From Isoperla grammatica (Eukaryota > Arthropoda > Insecta > Plecoptera > Perlodidae), in assembly GCA_945910005.1 (NCBI GenBank), contig OX246743.1:16888695-16952694 (forward strand): 64,000 bases of DNA, written 5' to 3'. Shown here one piece after another: positions 48,538-64,000 of the stretch (positions within the stretch are counted from its first letter, which is position 1; the number at the start of each line of letters is the position of its first letter). A program made the translations under genes and the position numbers. Below the pieces are notes generated by a model. The model made no database searches and was not told where the DNA came from. It worked only from the letters and a program-made list of their open reading frames with translations.

Positions 48538-49520
48538 GAAGCCGATGCAACAGGTATGCTGTCATCATTCTTTAATCGAACTTCAAATAGTGCTGTATCG
48601 TCATTCTTAGACACTGTTCAAACTTAAGTAAAACATCCTAAAGTCTTCGATGTTGGTATGTTGGCAGGCTGGATTGTGAGATGCTCGTTGCCGGGAGGAA
48701 TCTCTGGACAAGTTTACCCGCACTGAATGCTCAAACATTTAACAGTATTTTGTAGTGGCACTTTGTGAAGTGAAAGTCTGCAAAAATGCAATAGCCTACT
48801 TATAAATGTAAATTAAGTTATTTAATCATTAAAAGTTGTTAATGTTTTATATATTAGTATATGTTCTCCATATTGATTTTATTTATTATACCAATACGTT
48901 CATTCAATCCCACACGAAGCATGGATTGAATACAGTAATTAATTGTGTTTCGTCCCTCTAATCTGTAATTAAATTATCAGTCACACTGCACACATGCCTT
49001 TTCAGGTTGTGTAATAGAGATGTCAAACAACTAAATATGTCACTATTTATTTATTATGAATGGCAAGTATGGCAAAATGGTATGCTTTATCTAATCTTAT
49101 ATAGAAGTAAATCAACCAAGAAAGATTTGTGTTCAGTATTTGCTATAAAAAGCAGTGTGGCAGCGTTTGACTACTTTTCTTACGTAAGTTTATGCCCTTC
49201 GGTTGGTTACCTGGAAGAGAGGGCGTGACCAATGAGGTTTGCACACTTACAAGTTGAAAGAACACCAGGAATCTGTTGATTTTCGTTGAATCAGCGTGTA
49301 TGAAAGCGGCAGTAGAAGGATCGGAGGTAAGTGTGCAACTACTTACGTTGGTGCTAGTATATACCCCGCCAAATAATGTAGGTGTCTGTCTGCTGCGGTA
49401 ATTTAAGAACAAAGTGCAACGTCCTAGTCCATTAATTTGTCACTACGTAACGCTCAACATTGAACGGAAGTGACGACATTGTAGCAAGAATTAAGATTCC
49501 ATAATTAAGTTTATTAAAAT
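48538..49520. other. TOP1 3' flank, intergenic
   Basis: AT-rich sequence with no coding support. A segment at about 49240-49370 resembles 58640-58760 (AAAGAACACCAGG, then ACTACTTACGTTGG), indicating a dispersed repeat fragment of unknown family. Confidence 0.6.
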
Positions 49521-49993
49521 TAGGGATGTCATAGGGTACCCGGGTACCCAGATCCAGAAATTACCCGAATCCATTTTTAGGATCCGGATCCTTATCGGGT
49601 AGTATTATTTGTATATATAAAAAAAAAAAAAAAATACGCGACGATATTTTTGCGGCTACTTTCCTTGAAGCTACAGTGAATTCCTGCTTGAGGGCGTGGC
49701 CAGCTGGTCGCTGGTTAGTACGCGCTGTCATTACTGCGGGTGAGTTCTGTGAGGCCATATACACTTCCCCCGCCCCCCTCGCCCTTCCCGCGCGCAGCGG
49801 CCACACAGAGCTCAACCCACACAGCGGCCGGCAGCTGACACGGACAGAGAACGACCTTCAACCGCGTGGTTTCGGGGGGGGGGGGGGTGTAACCAAGAGA
49901 AGATGACATAATTTAGGCTTTTAGGATTCGGGTAACCCGGTTCTTGGAAGGTCTGGAACCGGATCCGAATTTTCCTACCCTATGACATCCCTA
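49521..49993. mobile_element. hAT-like non-autonomous element with 8-bp TSD
   Basis: The terminal inverted repeats are TAGGGATGTCATAGGGTA at 49521 and its complement ending at 49993. The flanking 8-bp duplication ATTAAAAT is at 49513-49520 and 49994-50001. The 8-bp TSD and termini fit a hAT MITE. An internal part (about 49675-49760) recurs inverted at 56335-56430, in another copy of the family. It includes a run of A (about 49619) and a run of G (49874-49887). Confidence 0.88.
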
Positions 49994-50001
49994 ATTAAAA
50001 T

Positions 50002-50782
50002 TACATATTTACATACCCTCTATGTACCATGATAATACATTAATTGAACCTTTGTTTGTTATTGGTTGGGGCTGGGCCTTGTCAGGAAGGTAGCGGAATA
50101 ATCACACAAACACGTAAGTAATAAGGTTTATCAACAAAGTGTCATTTATCATCCATCCTTCTTATAACGTACAAACATACTGTATAATCACCTGTAGAAG
50201 TACCTGATTCTAGTGTCGGTGATGATTTCTTAAATAGGCTCAAATAATAATAATAATTGTGAAGAACGACATATAAATATCTTGTTTGCAAGTACGATTA
50301 CTTTTTGAGTTAGATAGAAGCAATCAATGATTTCCTTGTGTTTGATTGGCTGTGTGGCCATTTAAAAAAATGAAATGTGAGATGAAAGTAATGCACTGTT
50401 ACAAGTTAAATAATAATAATTATCATGAGACAGAGGAGGCATTTCTATAGGTAAATCAAGACAACCAGCATTCACTGGTTTATAATAAAACTTATGTACA
50501 ATCTCACCAGAACGAAGAAAACTGGACGCAAATAAGATTTTAAAAAAAGTGAGCACAATTCTACTCCGACGATTTCAACAACTGGAAAATATGTCAGGGC
50601 AACGGTCACAAAAGAAAGGCTCCCGGTTAGCTTAAAAATCACAATCGCAGTCCGCCTCGACTCGCCAGACATCACGACACTGGCTTCGAACGGACCGTGT
50701 TGATGCCCGTTGGCCACCACGTAAGTTTACGTATTTCTCTCCGCCTTCGTATGGTCTTTACATCGGTTCACACAAGTGTATT
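50002..50782. other. CSN1 3' flank or UTR
   Basis: Region downstream of the CSN1 stop on the minus strand. AT-rich with no coding evidence; it probably includes the CSN1 3' UTR. No canonical AATAAA was located with certainty. Confidence 0.5.
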
Positions 50783-61240
<10,458 letters not shown>

Positions 61241-61801
61241 TTTAATATTTTGGCCCAGGCCTACTTCTCTCGTTGAAAGCCTGTTCACAAAAATATCGTA
61301 AATTACGAGAATCTTCATTTGTCAAACAGCAGCGAAGTGTAGTGGTAAAATAACGTACTAAACAATGTCTTGGCTTCTTGAAGATACGCTTTTGAAGGTT
61401 GCCTCATTATAAGTAACACAGAAAAGAGGTTTGACGCAACTTATTAATTACAGTGAACGATTGTTATTTATCTATTCAAAAATACTCAGTTGTCATTAAG
61501 TTGGATAGGCTATAAGATAAATTATTTTTTTTTTTTTCTGGAAGCACATATAAAATAGTGTTTGAGCCTTTCTATGAGCCTTGGATAGTAAAAGCTTGAC
61601 GTTTTCAAGGCTGTGAGTAAACAACACAACAAACTACAAGGTCACGAGTACAACAGCTGCAGCTTCTGTCATTTATTCATAATATTGTCAAAATGTGAAG
61701 TGAAGTGATAACATTTTAAATGATTGTTTACAAAATTCATCTCTACATTCATTTAATAACGTGGTGTATATATTTTTGTGTTGTGTAAACTAATTTTGCC
61801 A
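61241..61801. promoter_or_regulatory. Putative bidirectional promoter, CSN1 and the gene at 61802
   Basis: 561 bp separate two divergent start codons. The region is AT-rich, with a T-run at 61528-61538 and a CAGCTGCAG motif near 61658. No TATA box can be assigned with confidence. Promoter activity is inferred from layout only. Confidence 0.5.
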
Positions 61802-62165
61802 ATGGCATCTCAGGATTCTGGAATAGAAACTGGTAATGACAGTAATGATAGTAGCTATCATGCCTCACAGGAGTCAAAGGACGCCAGCCAAATTAAAGTG
61901 TTCAAATATAATGTAGGGACCCTTTCTAAAATAATGTTACCAAGATCTACAGTACTTTCCACAGTGGCATCAGAGTATGACTGTAACTTAACGTTACAAA
62001 CCGCCCAAGAAAAAAGTGAAATCAACCTCCCTCTGCCTCTACAAATGTTCCGTCTACCAACTCCAAGATCTTTACCGTTTGATGTAGAACCACCAGCTGG
62101 TTTGTCCTTCCGAAACCTCCAGCCATCGAGCCTAGGACTTGGAAATGGTTACGAGTTAGTAGTAG
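61802..62165 (+). CDS. First coding exon of an unrecognised gene
   Basis: ATG at 61802 (AAACTAATTTTGCCAATGG) opens 121 codons to a good donor, GTAG/GTAAGA, at 62166. The frame continues only 7 codons past the donor before a stop. The protein starts MASQDSGIETGNDSNDSSYH, acidic and Ser/Asn-rich, then FKYNVGTLSKIMLPRSTVL, ends in PLPLQMFRLPTPRSLPFDVE and PPAGLSFRNL. No domain is recognised. The low-complexity start and Pro-rich end suggest a disordered N-terminal region. Later exons are not seen and probably lie to the right of the window. Confidence 0.72.
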
Positions 62166-62392
62166 GTAAGAGGACTGGTGTATAAGATGGTTATACATAG
62201 CCTAGGGCCTAGGCCTAGGCCTGGCATACGGCATTGGCTTAGGCCTACGTTAAAATCATGTAGAGTAGGCTAGGCTAGGCCCTAGGCCTAAGCCTTTACG
62301 TTGTTGCTGGTGTTTTTGTTGTTGATCTCTGTCGGTGGCGAGATTCTTAGCCCTCTTGGATTTGATCCATCTCTTAGTGCACCTCCACTGGC
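62166..62392 (+). other. Intron start of the 61802 gene
   Basis: Contains AGGCCTAGG blocks (62203-62225 and 62262-62290). Nothing else is seen. Confidence 0.5.
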
Positions 62393-62545
62393 AGAGCTGG
62401 GCAAAATACTCAAATATTTGTATTTTAGATACAAAATACTGAAATAAATGTAGTTTAGATACAAAATACAAGATACTTTTAGAAATATGTATTTTCGATA
62501 CAAAATACCTTTGTATTTTCAAAAATACTTACAATAAAATTAATT
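62393..62545. mobile_element. hAT-type terminal fragment (CAGAGCTGGGCAAAATACT)
   Basis: It begins CAGAGCTGGGCAAAATACT and continues with repeats of TATTTT and GATACAAAATAC, a pattern seen at ends of hAT elements in animals. No matching inverted end is found in the window, so it is a truncated piece. Confidence 0.55.
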
Positions 62546-62676
62546 TCCCTAAACTACAACTACCGGGAAATAAAGAACAACCAACATGTTTTTCTTTTAA
62601 TATTTTGGATGTTGGTTTAACAAAAGCAAGTGCTTAGTGTATGTCTAGAACATTAATTTATTCATTATCATGTAAC

Positions 62677-63060
62677 CAGGGTGGATGATTTTTTGGATTT
62701 TTATTAAAAAAAAACAAAAATCATGATTTTTTTATTTAAATCAGATTTTTCTGATTTAAATCGATTTCTTGATTTAAATCGGATTTTTTTGATTTTTTTC
62801 GATTTAAATCAGATTTTAATTGATTTAAATCAACAGTAAGAAGTGTTTCACAAAAGGGATAATCAACTGGTAAATTGCAATTGCCAACAAACAATACTAA
62901 TTGACAGAAAATAAACAAATAAATTTTCATTTTTCATATAATATGCGATCATGGTCTTCGAGGGAAATTGAAAATGAGATATATGCCTAGTTATGCTGGT
63001 AAGTTTTCTTTGTTGATTTAAATCTGATTTAAATCAACGATTTAAATCAATTCCACTCTG
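62677..63060. mobile_element. 384-bp hAT-like MITE with GATTTAAATC repeats, 8-bp TSD
   Basis: The ends CAGGGTGGATGATTT and AAATCAATTCCACTCTG are imperfect inverted repeats. The 8-bp duplication CATGTAAC is at 62669-62676 and 63061-63068. Near both ends the palindrome GATTTAAATC is repeated many times (62739-62830 and 63014-63049). No coding capacity. Confidence 0.93.
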
Positions 63061-63174
63061 CATGTAACGGACAGTAGCTACAAATTACAATACAAACAAT
63101 GATGGTAGCACTAGCTTGATTCAAATTACACTCATTGCTGCCCATTGGCCATTGCCCTTACAAAAATTTTTAGT

Positions 63175-63490
63175 AGTCAAAGATGAGTTAAAACATTGCC
63201 AAATGGTCGTTCAATCACCAAAACATAGTCAACGATGTGTTGCAGACCTTTTGGTTGCTATCTTACACATCTCCAAATGATAGTTAAAAGAATCCATCAC
63301 CAAAACATTGTCAACACATCGCAGGAACACAATCAGCTAGGTCGCAGAATCATAGTCAAAGGGTAGTTAAACGTATCCATCATCAAAACGTCGCCAACAC
63401 ATCGCAGGAACACAATCAGCTACGTTGCAGAAACATAGTCGAAAGGTAGTTAAACATCCATCATCAAAACGTCGCTGAAACATCGTAAAT
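63175..63490. repeat. Imperfect tandem repeat of about 84 bp
   Basis: Three to four diverged units share ATCCATCA(C/T)CAAAAC, then ACACATCGCAGGAACACAAT and CAGCTA. The clearest two begin near 63292 and 63376, with degenerate copies on each side. Confidence 0.8.
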
Positions 63491-64000
63491 TGCTAGTCAG
63501 CTATCTTGAAATTTGAAATTGCTCGCGTCACCGAGGTCTGCAACTGCCATTTTTATTACGTTGGGACTGCGACTGTGGTGAAGTGTGGTTTGGAAGTGTA
63601 GGCCTATGCGACGGCAGACAAATTCCGGTAAGTACAGTGGTAATGATTAATATTTACACATAAAGTGATCTAGGACAAAGTGAATGTACGGTAAACGTAT
63701 AATGTCGCGCGTATTGTCGTTATGCCTTGGCTGTAGATGCAAGTTTCAATGCCCTAGTCCTAGGCTACCATAACCTCACTTTAGGCGTAACCTAAATGCA
63801 TCTAGGTCCTAGATCTCACAAATACCATAGCATACCACATACTTGATAGGCTGGCCTCGTTCAACAAGCATGCCTACCTCATATAAGGTCCTTTGTATAA
63901 TAAATACCCGCCCAAGTAAGCTAGATAGGCTAGACTCCTAGGGCCCTAGCCTAGGCTAGGCCTAGGCCTAGCCTAGGCATTGTGTTTAAAATTAAACACA
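63491..64000 (+). other. Unique sequence with a possible untranslated exon ending at 63629
   Basis: A less AT-rich segment (63525-63629) ends in TTCCG/GTAAGTACAG, a strong donor sequence. It has no ATG-led frame, so it might be a 5' untranslated exon. AGGCCTAGGC repeats follow at 63946-63980. No other feature is seen. Confidence 0.3.

Overview
The window is animal nuclear DNA, with spliced genes, long introns full of transposon relics, and large tandem arrays. The COP9 subunit 1 protein reads like an arthropod orthologue, and the AGGCCT/CCTAGG-rich introns are common in several marine invertebrates. I infer an arthropod, possibly a crustacean, with modest confidence. Nothing here is bacterial.

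Positions 1 to about 48,540 (+ strand) hold a DNA topoisomerase I gene (TOP1), assembled here from 11 exons. The splice phases are mutually consistent and the exon lengths sum to 2,832 nt, or 944 codons including the stop. All five catalytic residues of type IB topoisomerases are present (Arg, Lys, Arg, His, Tyr). The gene starts off-window; its first visible exon encodes an Arg/Ser-rich tract. Its splice boundaries have been duplicated repeatedly. An 87-bp coding unit (29 codons) ending in a splice donor is repeated 12 times inside one exon. A 109-bp unit containing the 3' splice site and the first bases of the next exon is repeated about 170 times over 18.7 kb. The 3' half of one exon with its donor is duplicated around a gypsy fragment. 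One acceptor region is present twice. A 63-bp array of about 145 copies, with higher-order structure, fills the upstream intron.

TOP1 introns also hold mobile DNA: a broken, partly inverted Ty3/gypsy element and a Jockey-type LINE (12.0-17.6 kb), a 2.9-kb foldback palindrome (18.2-21.1 kb), a hAT relic (21.1-22.3 kb) and a second gypsy fragment (41.6-44.2 kb).

Positions 50,783 to 61,240 (- strand) hold a complete nine-exon gene for COP9 signalosome subunit 1 (CSN1/GPS1), 491 residues, convergent with TOP1. Its introns and flanks contain several non-autonomous DNA transposons with readable target-site duplications: hAT-like elements with 8-bp duplications, one nested in another; a piggyBac-like element with TTAA; and an element with a 9-bp duplication. 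CSN1 is head-to-head with the first coding exon of an unrecognised gene at 61,802 (+), separated by about 560 bp that probably act as a bidirectional promoter. The right end holds another hAT-like element and a short imperfect tandem repeat.
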